NCBI RefSeq assembly: GCF_003344865.1
Contig: NZ_CP031165.1
Location: 248,001 to 312,000 of the forward strand
Source: Euzebya pacifica
GTDB taxonomy: Bacteria > Actinomycetota > Nitriliruptoria > Euzebyales > Euzebyaceae
Length of the DNA stretch: 64,000 nucleotides
Direction of reading: 5' to 3'
Below are positions 18,218 through 26,248 of the stretch, piece after piece. Numbering within the stretch: the first letter of the stretch is position 1; the number at the start of each line of letters is the position of its first letter. A model generated the notes under the pieces. The model was not told the DNA's origin, ran no database searches, and was given only the letters and a program-made list of their open reading frames with translations. The position numbers were made by a program, and so were the translations under genes.

Positions 18218-18940
18218 ATGACGACGACGTGGGTGACGGGATTCCTCGCCGTCTGCCTTGCGGGGCTGCACCTGGCGGGGCGGCGGCTGTTCGAGGTGGG
18301 GGCGGTGCCCCGTCGGGCATGGCTGTCCGCGGCGTCGGGTGTCTCGCTGGCCTACGTGTTCGTGCACCTCCTGCCCGAGGTGGCGCACATCGCGGCGGAG
18401 CTCGAGGAGTCCACCGGCTGGCTGGCGTCGGTCGAGCGCAACGCCTGGCTCATGGCGCTCGTCGGGTTGCTGGCGTTCTACGCCCTCCAGCAGCAGGCCG
18501 AACGGTCCAAGGCGGCCGAGCAGGACCGCCAGACCGACGACCGGGTCGGGTGGGTGCACATCGGTGCCTACGGCCTCTACAACATGGTGATCGGCTACTT
18601 GCTGCTGGAGCAGGCCCGGCTGTCGGACAGCTCGGTCTGGTTGTTCGCCGCGGCGATGGGTGTGCACTTCGTCGTCAACGACCACGGCTTGCGCGAGGAC
18701 CACGGCCGGCTGTACCACGACACCGGCCGCTACGTCCTTGCCGCAGCGGTGCTGGTCGGGTGGCTGGCAAGCCTGGTCGTCGTGTTGCCCGAGGTCGCCG
18801 TCGGCCTGCCCCTGGCCTTCCTCGCCGGGTCCATCGTCCTCACCGTGGTGAAGGAGGAGCTGCCCGAGGAACGCGAGAGCCGGGTCGGCCCCCTGGTGCT
18901 GGGTGCCGCTGGATACGCCGCGATCCTCCTGGTGATCTGA
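18218..18940 (+). CDS. Multi-pass membrane protein, ZIP-like
   Basis: A 240-residue protein from ATG 18218 with about seven hydrophobic helices. 'AYVFVHLLPEVAHI' (helix 2) and 'MGVHFVVNDHGLREDHG' (later helix) place His, Glu and Asp in membranes in a manner that resembles ZIP metal transporters, although the canonical HNxxD motif is not present. A cytosolic loop (about 90-115) is charged and Gln-rich. It is divergent from the histidine kinase and followed 41 bp later by a cupin gene. I would treat metal transport as a hypothesis only. Confidence 0.6.
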   Translation: MTTTWVTGFLAVCLAGLHLAGRRLFEVGAVPRRAWLSAASGVSLAYVFVHLLPEVAHIAAELEESTGWLASVERNAWLMALVGLLAFYALQQQAERSKAAEQDRQTDDRVGWVHIGAYGLYNMVIGYLLLEQARLSDSSVWLFAAAMGVHFVVNDHGLREDHGRLYHDTGRYVLAAAVLVGWLASLVVVLPEVAVGLPLAFLAGSIVLTVVKEELPEERESRVGPLVLGAAGYAAILLVI

Positions 18941-18981
18941 CTGCCGCGGTCTGCTCCGCGCGCGGGTGCAAGGATCGCGTC

Positions 18982-19374
18982 ATGCACCAACAGGACCCCG
19001 CACGACCCGCCCGCGTCGTCGGTGAGGACGAGCTGTCCGTGGCCGACCCGACCCCCGGCATGACCCGACGCCTCGCGTTCCGGACTGACCGCACCTGGAC
19101 GGGGACGGTCGAGACCGCCCCCGGCGTGGCCAGCGGATGGCATCACCACGGCGACCACGACAGCACCCTGTACGTGGTCGCCGGGACGCTGCGCATGCAG
19201 TCGGGGCCGGGCGGAACGGTGGTCGACGACGCCGGCCCCGGCGACTTCCTGCACATCCCGCCGTACGCCGTCCACCGGGAGTCCAATCCGGGCGAGGTGA
19301 CCTCGCGAGCGGTCATCGTCCGGGCAGGGGAGGGTGTGCCGACGATCAACGTCGACGGGCCCGCCCCGGCCTGA
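18982..19374 (+). CDS. Small cupin-domain protein
   Basis: A 130-residue single-domain cupin with start ATG 18982 preceded by AAGGA. Motif 1 is 'SGWHHHGDHDSTLYVVAG' with two His and a downstream Asp; motif 2 is 'GDFLHIPPYAVHRESN' with the second metal His. Such small cupins bind a divalent metal and act as dioxygenases, isomerases or sensory storage proteins. The substrate is unknown. It runs in the same direction as the membrane protein and the following selenoprotein operon, with 51 bp before the next start. Confidence 0.85.
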   Translation: MHQQDPARPARVVGEDELSVADPTPGMTRRLAFRTDRTWTGTVETAPGVASGWHHHGDHDSTLYVVAGTLRMQSGPGGTVVDDAGPGDFLHIPPYAVHRESNPGEVTSRAVIVRAGEGVPTINVDGPAPA

Positions 19375-19425
19375 CACTATTTCGGCGGGGACCGCAACGG
19401 CACCTGCGGTGTAGCGTCACCGTCG

Positions 19426-20871
19426 ATGGTTTCCACGACCGTGCCGGACCTGCCCGAGGGCTTGGTCGCCGTGGTCAAGCGCGACTGCCCGACCTGCGTG
19501 ATGGTGGTCCCCGTCCTGGAGCGGCTGTGGGCCACCGGCCTGGTGACGGTCGTCACGCAGGACGACCCCGCGTGGCCGGCCAGCGTCGACCCACTCCACG
19601 ACGAGGACCTGGCGCTGTCGTGGCACCACGACATCGAGGTGGTGCCGACGTTGCTGAGGGTCGCCGACGGAGAAGTGGTCGACCGGATCGTCGGCTGGGA
19701 TCGCGAGGAGTGGGAGGCGTTCACCCGCCTGTCCGGGCTGGGTCCGGACCTGCCGGAGTTCCGTCCGGGGTGCGGGTCGCTGTCGGTCGACCCCGACGTC
19801 GTCGACACGCTGCGGGCACGGTTCGCCGGCGACGGGCTGACCAGCCGCCGGGTGGAGCTGGCGTCGGCCGAGGACGACATCGAGGCGATGTTCGACCGTG
19901 GCTGGACCGACGGCCTGCCCGTTGTCCCGCCCACCCCCGAACGGGTCGCCGCCATGCTGACCGGGACCACCCGCGCGCCCGACGAGGTCGTCGCCGTCGT
20001 CCCGCCGAACCTGGCCGAGGCGACGGTGGAGAAGGTCGCAGTCAACGCCGTCATGGCCGGCTGCCGGCCGGAGTACCTCCCCTTCGTCATCGCCGCCGTC
20101 GAGGCCGCCTGCTCGGACCGCTTCAACATGCACGGGCTGCTCGCGACGACGTGGTTCGCCGGGCCGGTCGTCGTGGTCAACGGGCCGGGCGCCACGCGGA
20201 TCGGCATGAACAGCGGCATCAACGCCCTCGGGCAGGGCAACCGCGCCAACGCCACGATCGGGCGGGCGCTCAACCTCGTCGTGCGCAACCTCGGCGGCGG
20301 GCATCCCGGCGGGGTCGACCGGGCAACGCTCGGCCAGCCGGGCAAGTACACGTTCTGCTTCGCCGAGGACGAGGCTGGCTCGCCCTGGACATCGCTTGCG
20401 GTCGACCGCGGGTTCGCCGCCGACGCGACCACCGTGACGGTGTTCGCCGGCTGTGGGGTGCACGGGATGATCGACCAGATCAGCCGACGGCCCGAGTCGC
20501 TGGCCGCGTCGATGGCCGCCAGCCTGCGCAGCGTCGCCCACCCCAAGCTGGCCATGGCGTTCGACGCGATGCTCGTCGTCGCGCCCGAACACGCCCGGGT
20601 GTTCGCCGATGCCGGCTGGGACCGCGGACGCCTGCATGCCGAGCTGACGTCGCTGCTGACCATCCCGGGTGCGGAGATGGTGCGGGGGGCCGGCGGGATC
20701 GACGAGGGCCTGCCCGAGGGACTGGCGGAGATGGACATCCCCAAGTTCCGGCCCGGCGGGCTGCTGATCGTCCATGCCGGCGGCGGGGCCGGGATGTTCT
20801 CTGGCATCATCGGCGGATGGGTCAGCGGCGAGGCCGGCAGCGACCCGACGACCGTGGAGGTGAGGACGTGA
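19426..20871 (+). CDS. Thioredoxin-like plus uncharacterised domain, first gene of the UGSC selenoprotein operon
   Basis: A 481-residue protein. Residues 1-110 form a thioredoxin-like fold with redox motif CPTC ('VVKRDCPTCVMVV') and a cis-Pro region 'EVVPTLLRV'. The remaining 370 residues are a domain I do not know, with 'GWTDGLPVVPPTPERV' near 165, 'GPVVVVNGPGATRIGMNSGINALGQG' near 250, and several Cys (AGCRPE, FAGCGVHG). The stop overlaps the start of the selenoprotein by 4 bp (GTGA), so translation is coupled and the products probably work together. The CPTC site suggests it reduces or is reduced by the selenocysteine partner (inference). The location is cytosolic, as no signal peptide is seen. 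Confidence 0.75.
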   Translation: MVSTTVPDLPEGLVAVVKRDCPTCVMVVPVLERLWATGLVTVVTQDDPAWPASVDPLHDEDLALSWHHDIEVVPTLLRVADGEVVDRIVGWDREEWEAFTRLSGLGPDLPEFRPGCGSLSVDPDVVDTLRARFAGDGLTSRRVELASAEDDIEAMFDRGWTDGLPVVPPTPERVAAMLTGTTRAPDEVVAVVPPNLAEATVEKVAVNAVMAGCRPEYLPFVIAAVEAACSDRFNMHGLLATTWFAGPVVVVNGPGATRIGMNSGINALGQGNRANATIGRALNLVVRNLGGGHPGGVDRATLGQPGKYTFCFAEDEAGSPWTSLAVDRGFAADATTVTVFAGCGVHGMIDQISRRPESLAASMAASLRSVAHPKLAMAFDAMLVVAPEHARVFADAGWDRGRLHAELTSLLTIPGAEMVRGAGGIDEGLPEGLAEMDIPKFRPGGLLIVHAGGGAGMFSGIIGGWVSGEAGSDPTTVEVRT

Positions 20872-21395
20872 GCTCGACGAGATGGGTGCTGGACCCGACC
20901 GACGAGACCACCCCTGCGGTCCGGCCGCGTACCCCTCGCCCCGCCATCCTGGATGGGAGGGTCGTCGGGCTGCTGGACATCTCCAAGGCCCGTGGCGACG
21001 TGTTCCTCGACCGGATCGACGAGCGGCTGCGAGCCCAGGGGGTGGAGGTCCGGCGCTACCGCAAGCCGACGTTCGCCAAGCCCGCCCCCGTCGACCTGCG
21101 GCAGGAGATCGCCGAGCAGTGCTACGTCGTCATCGAGGCGCTGGCCGACTGAGGCTCCTGCACGTCGTGCAGTGTGCATGACATCGCCGACCTCGAACGC
21201 CGGGGTCTCGTGGGCGTGATGGTCGCCTCGACCGAGTTCGTGACGGCCGCCGACACCCAGGCCGACGCGCTCGGGTTCGACGTCGCGAGGGTGTTCGTCC
21301 CCCACCCCATCCAGGACCGCACCGACGAGGAGCTCGTGGCGCTCGCGGATCAGGCGTTCGAGGAGATCCTGTCGCGGGTGACGTCGGACTCGTGA
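20868..21395 (+). CDS. UGSC-family selenoprotein with in-frame TGA read as selenocysteine
   Basis: A 175-residue protein including selenocysteine at residue 95, starting at GTG 20868 with ribosome site GGAGGTGAGG. The TGA at 21150-21152 lies in an otherwise open frame that continues seamlessly to 21395. Just after it comes 'GSCTSCSVHD', so the product has U-G-S-C-T-S-C. This is the defining motif of the UGSC (seleno)protein family; Cys replaces U in many homologues. The sequence on both sides is protein-like ('YVVIEALAD' before; 'IADLERRGLVGVMVASTEF' and 'VARVFVPHPIQDRTDEEL' after). The function is presumed redox, because Sec sits with two Cys. It needs the SelA/SelB/SelC/SelD machinery elsewhere in the genome. 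A conventional reading would cut it into two unrelated fragments. Confidence 0.82.
21158..21172 (+). promoter_or_regulatory. Candidate bacterial SECIS-like hairpin after the Sec TGA
   Basis: CTGCAC and GTGCAG form a 6-bp stem with a GTC loop beginning 11 bases after the TGA. An alternative pairing gives a larger loop. The loop begins with G as in known bacterial SECIS elements, but the distance from the TGA is shorter than usually described, so this is a tentative call. Confidence 0.4.
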
Positions 21396-21505
21396 CCGAG
21401 GTCGCCTGAGGCACGGCCGTGCACCGTCACGCCTTCGGACCCGGCGGTCAACCAACACGGGTGGCCCCCTGCGTGGAGCGGCGTTGGTTGGGCATGGTGG
21501 GTTCC

Positions 21506-21973
21506 ATGGTCCAACGAACGGCGATCGGTGTCCGAGGCGTGCTCCTGTGCGTCGTGCTCCTCCTGACGGCTGCCGCGTGCGCCGACGACATGGAGAGCTC
21601 GTCGGAATCGGCGTCACCCACGCCGACGCCATCGAGCGAGGCGGGGGCAGCGGCGGATGATGTCGACGGGTCGTTCCCGGACGTGATCGACGCGGATCTG
21701 GAGCGGTCGGGTGACACGTGGACGCTGTCAGCGACGATCTCCTCGCCCTATGACTCACCCGAGCGGTACGCCGACGCCTTCCGCGCCGTGGCGCCCGACG
21801 GGACGGAGCTGGGCCTGCGGGTCCTCACCCACGACCACGCCAACGAGCAGCCGTTCACCCGTTCGTTGACCGGGCTGGTCATCCCCGACGGCATCGAGGA
21901 GATCACCGTCGAGGGCCGAGACCTCGCCAACGGCTGGGGTGGTCAGACCGTGACCGTGGCCATCCCCGACTGA
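21506..21973 (+). CDS. Small lipoprotein, function unknown
   Basis: About 155 residues. Two near starts are possible (21494 and 21506); GGTGGG just upstream favours 21506. The N-terminus has a charged segment, the hydrophobic run 'GVLLCVVLLL' and the lipobox 'LTAAAC', so it is predicted to be lipidated and held on the outer face of the membrane. A Ser/Pro/Thr-rich linker (SSESASPTPTPSSEAG) is followed by a compact domain of about 95 residues ('DVIDADLERSGDTWTLSATISS', 'RAVAPDGTELGLRVLTHDH'). The pattern suggests a beta-sandwich with a conserved HDH. I do not recognise the domain. Confidence 0.65.
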   Translation: MVQRTAIGVRGVLLCVVLLLTAAACADDMESSSESASPTPTPSSEAGAAADDVDGSFPDVIDADLERSGDTWTLSATISSPYDSPERYADAFRAVAPDGTELGLRVLTHDHANEQPFTRSLTGLVIPDGIEEITVEGRDLANGWGGQTVTVAIPD

Positions 21974-21981
21974 GGGGAGCG

Positions 21982-22007
21982 AGGGGGTCGACCGTTGTCG
22001 ACCCCCT
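21982..22007. terminator. Bidirectional hairpin terminator
   Basis: agggggtcgac and gtcgaccccct form a perfect 11-bp stem with a cgtt loop. It lies between the lipoprotein stop (21973) and the convergent secreted-protein stop (22016), and can terminate both. Confidence 0.75.
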
Positions 22008-22015
22008 GCTGTTGG

Positions 22016-22822
22016 TCAGCGGCTGTCCTTGCCGGTGTTCACGAACTTGATGCACTGGCCCTGGTTGCGGAAGCCGAACCCGTCCCAGCCGCCGTTCTTG
22101 CAGTCGTCGGCGTTCTCCGGGTCCGCGGCGAACAGCTCGTGGTTGTCCACCTTGATGCCGCCGTCCACGTCGATCACGGTGAACCAGCCGTAACGGTTGC
22201 CGCCGACCTCGCCCGGGATGGTGTCCGCCGGGGTGTTGCGGGTCTCGGTGAACAGCACGGTGCCGTTGCTGTCGAGCAGGTTGAGGTCCACGGCCAACGT
22301 TCCATTGTGGTCGCGGAACACGTGCTGGAGCGTGTACCAACCGGCGTCGGTGACCTCGACGTGGTTGCGGGTCTCGAGGTCCTCGAACACGGCGAAGTTG
22401 GTGTTGTTCGAACCGGCGACGAGGAGGGCGTTCTCTGAGGCGTCCTTGGCGACGTGGAAGATGAAGTCCCGCTGGTGCAGTCCATCGGTTCCGGTGGCGG
22501 CCACCGAGTAGTCGAAGCCCTCGCCGGCGTCCCAAGAGGGGTCCAGGTAGACGTCGATCTCGGCGGTCCAGCCAGCGGTCCAGGTGGCCCGATAGCCGTC
22601 GAAGGGGGAGAACGGCGCCGACACTTCGTCGCCCTCGAAGGTGGCGGTGCCCGTGCCCGGGTTGTGGGTCACCGTGCCGTACCAGTCGTCGTCGCTGTCG
22701 TTCCAGCCGTCGGCGTCATCGGAGAAGTCCTGGACGTACAGCGGCCCGAGGGCAGCAGCGGCCGTGGCGAGACCCATGACGAGCATGGCGGCCAGGAGCG
22801 TGGTGGTCAGTGTTCTGCGCAT
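22016..22822 (-). CDS. Secreted protein with jelly-roll-like domain and C-terminal Cys motif
   Basis: A 268-residue exported protein with a signal peptide ('LLAAMLVMGLATAAAA'). Residues of about 30-230 have a beta-rich, Asp/Asn-rich pattern ('VQDFSDDADGWND', 'FDGYRATWTAGW', 'GGNRYGWFTVIDVDGGIKVDN') resembling a concanavalin-like/LamG jelly roll with calcium-like Asp clusters (inference). The C-terminal 'DDCKNGGWDGFGFRNQGQC' segment is a small Cys-paired motif seen at the ends of many secreted bacterial proteins. No catalytic residues are obvious. It is likely a surface or secreted carbohydrate-binding protein. Confidence 0.65.
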   Translation of the reverse strand: MRRTLTTTLLAAMLVMGLATAAAALGPLYVQDFSDDADGWNDSDDDWYGTVTHNPGTGTATFEGDEVSAPFSPFDGYRATWTAGWTAEIDVYLDPSWDAGEGFDYSVAATGTDGLHQRDFIFHVAKDASENALLVAGSNNTNFAVFEDLETRNHVEVTDAGWYTLQHVFRDHNGTLAVDLNLLDSNGTVLFTETRNTPADTIPGEVGGNRYGWFTVIDVDGGIKVDNHELFAADPENADDCKNGGWDGFGFRNQGQCIKFVNTGKDSR

Positions 22823-23098
22823 GGCGGGATCGATTACTTGTCAACTCGCGGGGTCCGACACGGCTCCGTCGAAGGCCTATCCCTGCGGCTTCCCCCAGTT
22901 CGGAACCCACCCGGCCCGTGCCGACGGCCTCCCCTCCCCTCTGATCGTTGGGAGACCGATGGGCACGCTAGTCCACAGCGATACGTACCGAAAGGTCGAA
23001 CGGGGAACGTTTTCAACTAGTCATCGCAGGCCGTGATCGCCCGGATGGGGTGGTCCTCCCGGCCCGTCGAGGTCCCCACGGTCGTAGACTCCACTCGT

Positions 23099-25489
23099 GT
23101 GGCAACGCACCCTCGACTTCTCCTGACCCTGCTGTCCGTCTCGCTCGTCCTGACCGCCTGTGCCGGTCAAGCCGACGTCTCGGACCCCGGCGCGTCGACC
23201 GGCGACGCGCCCGTGGCGACCTCGTCCAGCCCGGCCGACCCGGAGCCGTCTTCTGACGAGCCCACGGCCACCGATCAGTCGTTCGCCGAGGGTGGGGACG
23301 GCCCCACCATCGCCGACAGCGCGGATCTGACCCCGCCCAGCTTCCCGCTCGCCGTCGACCCGACGGGCAACCACCTGGTCGACGCCGACGGCGACCCGTT
23401 CCTCATCCACGGTGACGCCGCGTGGTCGCTGGTCCTGCAGCTCGACCCCCAGGAGACGGCGGACTACCTCTCCACCCGGCGGGACCAGGGCTTCAACGCC
23501 CTCGTCGTCAACCTGATCGAGCACGAGTTCGCCGACGACCCGCCACGCGACGAGGCCGGCCGCGACCCGTTCCAGTCCCCCGGGGACTTCTCCGCACCCA
23601 ACGACGCCTACTTCGACGCGGCCGTCGACCAGGTCCGCCAGGCCGCCGACGAGGGCTTCATGGTCCTGCTCGCGCCCGCCTACCTCGGGTTCGACGGTGG
23701 CGCGGAAGGCTGGTACCAGGACATGCTGGCCTCGGGCGAACAGGTGATGGAGGACTACGGCCGGTACGTCGGGGAGAAGTTCGCCGACGCCGACAACGTC
23801 ATCTGGTTGCACGCCGGTGACTACTCGCCGCCGCCGGAGGGGCTTCGCCTGGTCGAGGCGGTCGACCGGGGCCTGTCCGCCGCCGGGGCCACGCAGCTCC
23901 GCACCGCCCACGGCAGCCCCGGCGACAGCGCCAGCGACCTCGGCCTCGACATCGCGCTCGACATCGACGCCACCTACACCTACGACCTGACCTACCTCGG
24001 GTCCCGCGAGGACGAGACCGACGAGGTGGACATCCCCCACTTCCTGTTCGAGACCGCCTACGAGACCGAGCGCGACCTGACCCGCCAGCAGTTCCGCGCC
24101 CAGGCCTACGGGCCCCTGCTGAGCGGGGCCGTCGGACAGGTCTACGGCCACTCCGCCATCTGGCAGTTCGTGTCGACCTGGCGAGAGGCCCTCGATGCGC
24201 CGGGTGCACAGGACCAGGTGCACGTCCGCACCCTGTTCGAGCGACTCCCGTGGCCGCAGCTCGAACCCGACCTCAACGCATCCGTGGTCGTGGAGGGGTC
24301 GGGGAACTACGGGCAGGGCGACTTCGCGATCGCTGCGTCGACGCCCGGCCGCCAGGTCACTGTGGTGTACCTGCCCGCCCTTCGCACCATCGGCCTGGAC
24401 CTCCAGCAGGACCCGTCCGGCGCGACGGTGCAGTGGTACGACCCGGTCGAAGGCACCACCGTGGACGCCGACCCCGAGCTGACGGGCACCGGCCTGCGGG
24501 TCACGCCACCGGGGCCGAACGCCGGTGGGGACGACGACTGGGTCCTGCTGGTGGAGACCACCGGAGACGGCGTCCCCGAGGAGCTGTCCAGGGTGGAGGG
24601 CAGCGAGCGGATCTCCACCGCCGTTGCGGTGTCCCAGCGGGTGCTCGACGGGGCCGGGGCGGTGGTCCTCGCCAGCGCGGCGGACTTTCCCGACGCCCTG
24701 GTGAGCGCCCCGCTGGCGATCGCCGAAGACGCGGCGTTGCTGCTGACCGACAGGTCGTCGGTGCCGCAGGTGACGCTGGACGAGATCGAGCGGCTCGGCG
24801 CCGGGCGGGTGGTCGTGCTGGGTGGCCCGGCAGCGATCGACGAGGAGGTGGTTCGGGCCCTGCGCCAGCGGGGGCTGGACGTCGAACGCACGAGCGGTGA
24901 GGACCGGATCGCCACCGCGGTGGCGGCAGCACAGCGGAGCGGTGGCCAGCCCCCGGTAGTGGTCCTCGCGTCGGGCTTCGCCTTCCCCGACGGGTTGTCG
25001 GGTGCGGCGCTGGCCGGCGCGCTCGGGGCACCGCTGCTGCTGACGGACGGCACCACGGTGTCGCCGGCTACGGCGGACGTGATCGGCCAAGCCGAGGTCC
25101 TGGTGGTCGGCGGACCCGCGGTGGTGGCAGAGCGCGTGCTGGTCGAGCTGCGGGACCAAAGTGCCGACGTGACCCGCCTCGGCGGCGACGGCCGCTACGA
25201 CACCTCCCGGCTGGCAGCCGAGGAGGTCGCCGGCCGGACGGGCCAGCCGTCCTCGGTGTGGATCGCCACCGGCCGCGACTTCCCTGATGCGTTGTCGGCT
25301 GCGGCCGCGGCCGTTCGCGACGACGGTGTTGTGCTGCTGACCGAAGGCCTCGCCGACGCCGTCCCGACCGCGACGGGTGCGGCCCTCGGTTCGTTCGGCA
25401 CGTGCCGCTCGCAGGTGCGCCTGGTCGGGGGCACCGCAGCCATCTCCACCGCCCACGAGGGCGCGATCGCCGGACGGCTCGCCTGCTGA
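23099..25489 (+). CDS. Lipoprotein with apiosidase-like (DUF4038) barrel and CWB2 repeats
   Basis: About 796 residues. GTG 23099 is preferred because it gives a compact signal peptide with lipobox 'LVLTAC'; ATG 23033 or 23045 would add 22 or 18 residues. After an acidic Ser/Asp linker, the DUF4038/apiosidase-like glycoside hydrolase barrel spans about 100-480: 'FLIHGDAAWSLVLQL', 'RRDQGFNALVVNLIE', 'MVLLAPAYLGF', 'ADADNVIWLHAGDY' and 'YGHSAIWQF'. The C-terminal 290 residues are three CWB2 wall-binding repeats. The predicted role is cell-wall-attached cleavage of branched pectin-like or similar sugars. This barrel plus CWB2 combination is unusual to me. Confidence 0.75.
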   Translation: MATHPRLLLTLLSVSLVLTACAGQADVSDPGASTGDAPVATSSSPADPEPSSDEPTATDQSFAEGGDGPTIADSADLTPPSFPLAVDPTGNHLVDADGDPFLIHGDAAWSLVLQLDPQETADYLSTRRDQGFNALVVNLIEHEFADDPPRDEAGRDPFQSPGDFSAPNDAYFDAAVDQVRQAADEGFMVLLAPAYLGFDGGAEGWYQDMLASGEQVMEDYGRYVGEKFADADNVIWLHAGDYSPPPEGLRLVEAVDRGLSAAGATQLRTAHGSPGDSASDLGLDIALDIDATYTYDLTYLGSREDETDEVDIPHFLFETAYETERDLTRQQFRAQAYGPLLSGAVGQVYGHSAIWQFVSTWREALDAPGAQDQVHVRTLFERLPWPQLEPDLNASVVVEGSGNYGQGDFAIAASTPGRQVTVVYLPALRTIGLDLQQDPSGATVQWYDPVEGTTVDADPELTGTGLRVTPPGPNAGGDDDWVLLVETTGDGVPEELSRVEGSERISTAVAVSQRVLDGAGAVVLASAADFPDALVSAPLAIAEDAALLLTDRSSVPQVTLDEIERLGAGRVVVLGGPAAIDEEVVRALRQRGLDVERTSGEDRIATAVAAAQRSGGQPPVVVLASGFAFPDGLSGAALAGALGAPLLLTDGTTVSPATADVIGQAEVLVVGGPAVVAERVLVELRDQSADVTRLGGDGRYDTSRLAAEEVAGRTGQPSSVWIATGRDFPDALSAAAAAVRDDGVVLLTEGLADAVPTATGAALGSFGTCRSQVRLVGGTAAISTAHEGAIAGRLAC

Positions 25490-25514
25490 CCTGGGGCAGC
25501 GCGAGGGGGTCGAC

Positions 25515-26090
25515 CTAGAAGTCGAAGAGCTCGTCGAGGTCGACGGTCACGTCCGCCACGGCGACCGGCTCGATGACGCCGTCGGTCAGGTGCTCGATCG
25601 TGGCCCACGTCCCGTCGGGCTTGGGGGCGGTGTGGCGGATGACGACCCGCTTGACCGCATCGATCACCCAGTACTCCGGATACCCGGCTGCCGCGTAGCG
25701 CCGCGCCTTCTCCCCGAGGTCGAGCGCCAGGCTCGACTCGGCCACCTCGATCACGAGCAGGGCCTCGCCGGTCTTGCCGACGCCGCCGTACTTGGGCAGA
25801 GGCAGGATCGACAGGTCCGGTTCGGGCTCGGAGATGTCGTCGACCTGCAGGGGCCCCTGGACGTTGACCGAGTGCCGGCCGTGGACCTGATGGGCGAGCA
25901 TCATGTTCAGGTCGACGACAAGCTGGAAGTGCGGGTCCTTCTGCGGGGTCATCTCGATCAGCAGCCCTCCGACGAGCTGCACCCTCGTGCCCTCGAAGAC
26001 CCCTAGGTCGATCAGGCGGTTGTACTCCTCCCGCGTGAGCGGGCGGAACTCGTCGGGGAGCGTCGTGGGTGGTGCGAGCAACGTGGTCAT
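25515..26090 (-). CDS. Uma2-family putative nuclease (DUF820)
   Basis: A 191-residue protein of the Uma2/DUF820 family, which has a PD-(D/E)XK nuclease-like core. Family features are 'FRPLTREEYNRLIDLGVFEGTRVQLVGG', 'PEPDLSILP' (Asp), 'LLVIEVAESSL' (Glu, with Ser in place of the usual second acidic or basic residue) and 'ARRYAAAGYPEYWVID'. Actinobacteria and cyanobacteria carry many copies; their function is unknown. It converges on the CWB2/apiosidase gene. Confidence 0.85.
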   Translation of the reverse strand: MTTLLAPPTTLPDEFRPLTREEYNRLIDLGVFEGTRVQLVGGLLIEMTPQKDPHFQLVVDLNMMLAHQVHGRHSVNVQGPLQVDDISEPEPDLSILPLPKYGGVGKTGEALLVIEVAESSLALDLGEKARRYAAAGYPEYWVIDAVKRVVIRHTAPKPDGTWATIEHLTDGVIEPVAVADVTVDLDELFDF

Positions 26091-26248
26091 CTCCTGCGGA
26101 GTGTCGCCGGCTGGAGCTCGCCGGGTCGTCCAGCAGCCCGGCGCCTATGGACAACGGTAGTCCGCCCTGGGCCCGGTGACGAGGGCGCAGCCGGACCTAC
26201 GCGATCTGGGGGATGTGCGTCGTCCGCCCGTCGGCGATGATCGCGGCC

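Noticed and set aside
21174-21395. Separate gene starting at 21174
   Set aside because: It is the continuation of the selenoprotein after the TGA. It has no ribosome site of its own, and the sequence before the ATG is already conserved (GSCTSCS).
23021-25456. Long open frames antisense to real genes, such as the 811-residue frame on the minus strand opposite the apiosidase/CWB2 gene
   Set aside because: They are shadows caused by high GC. They are Val/Asp/Gly-rich or Arg-rich, lack family motifs, and run opposite clearly conserved proteins.
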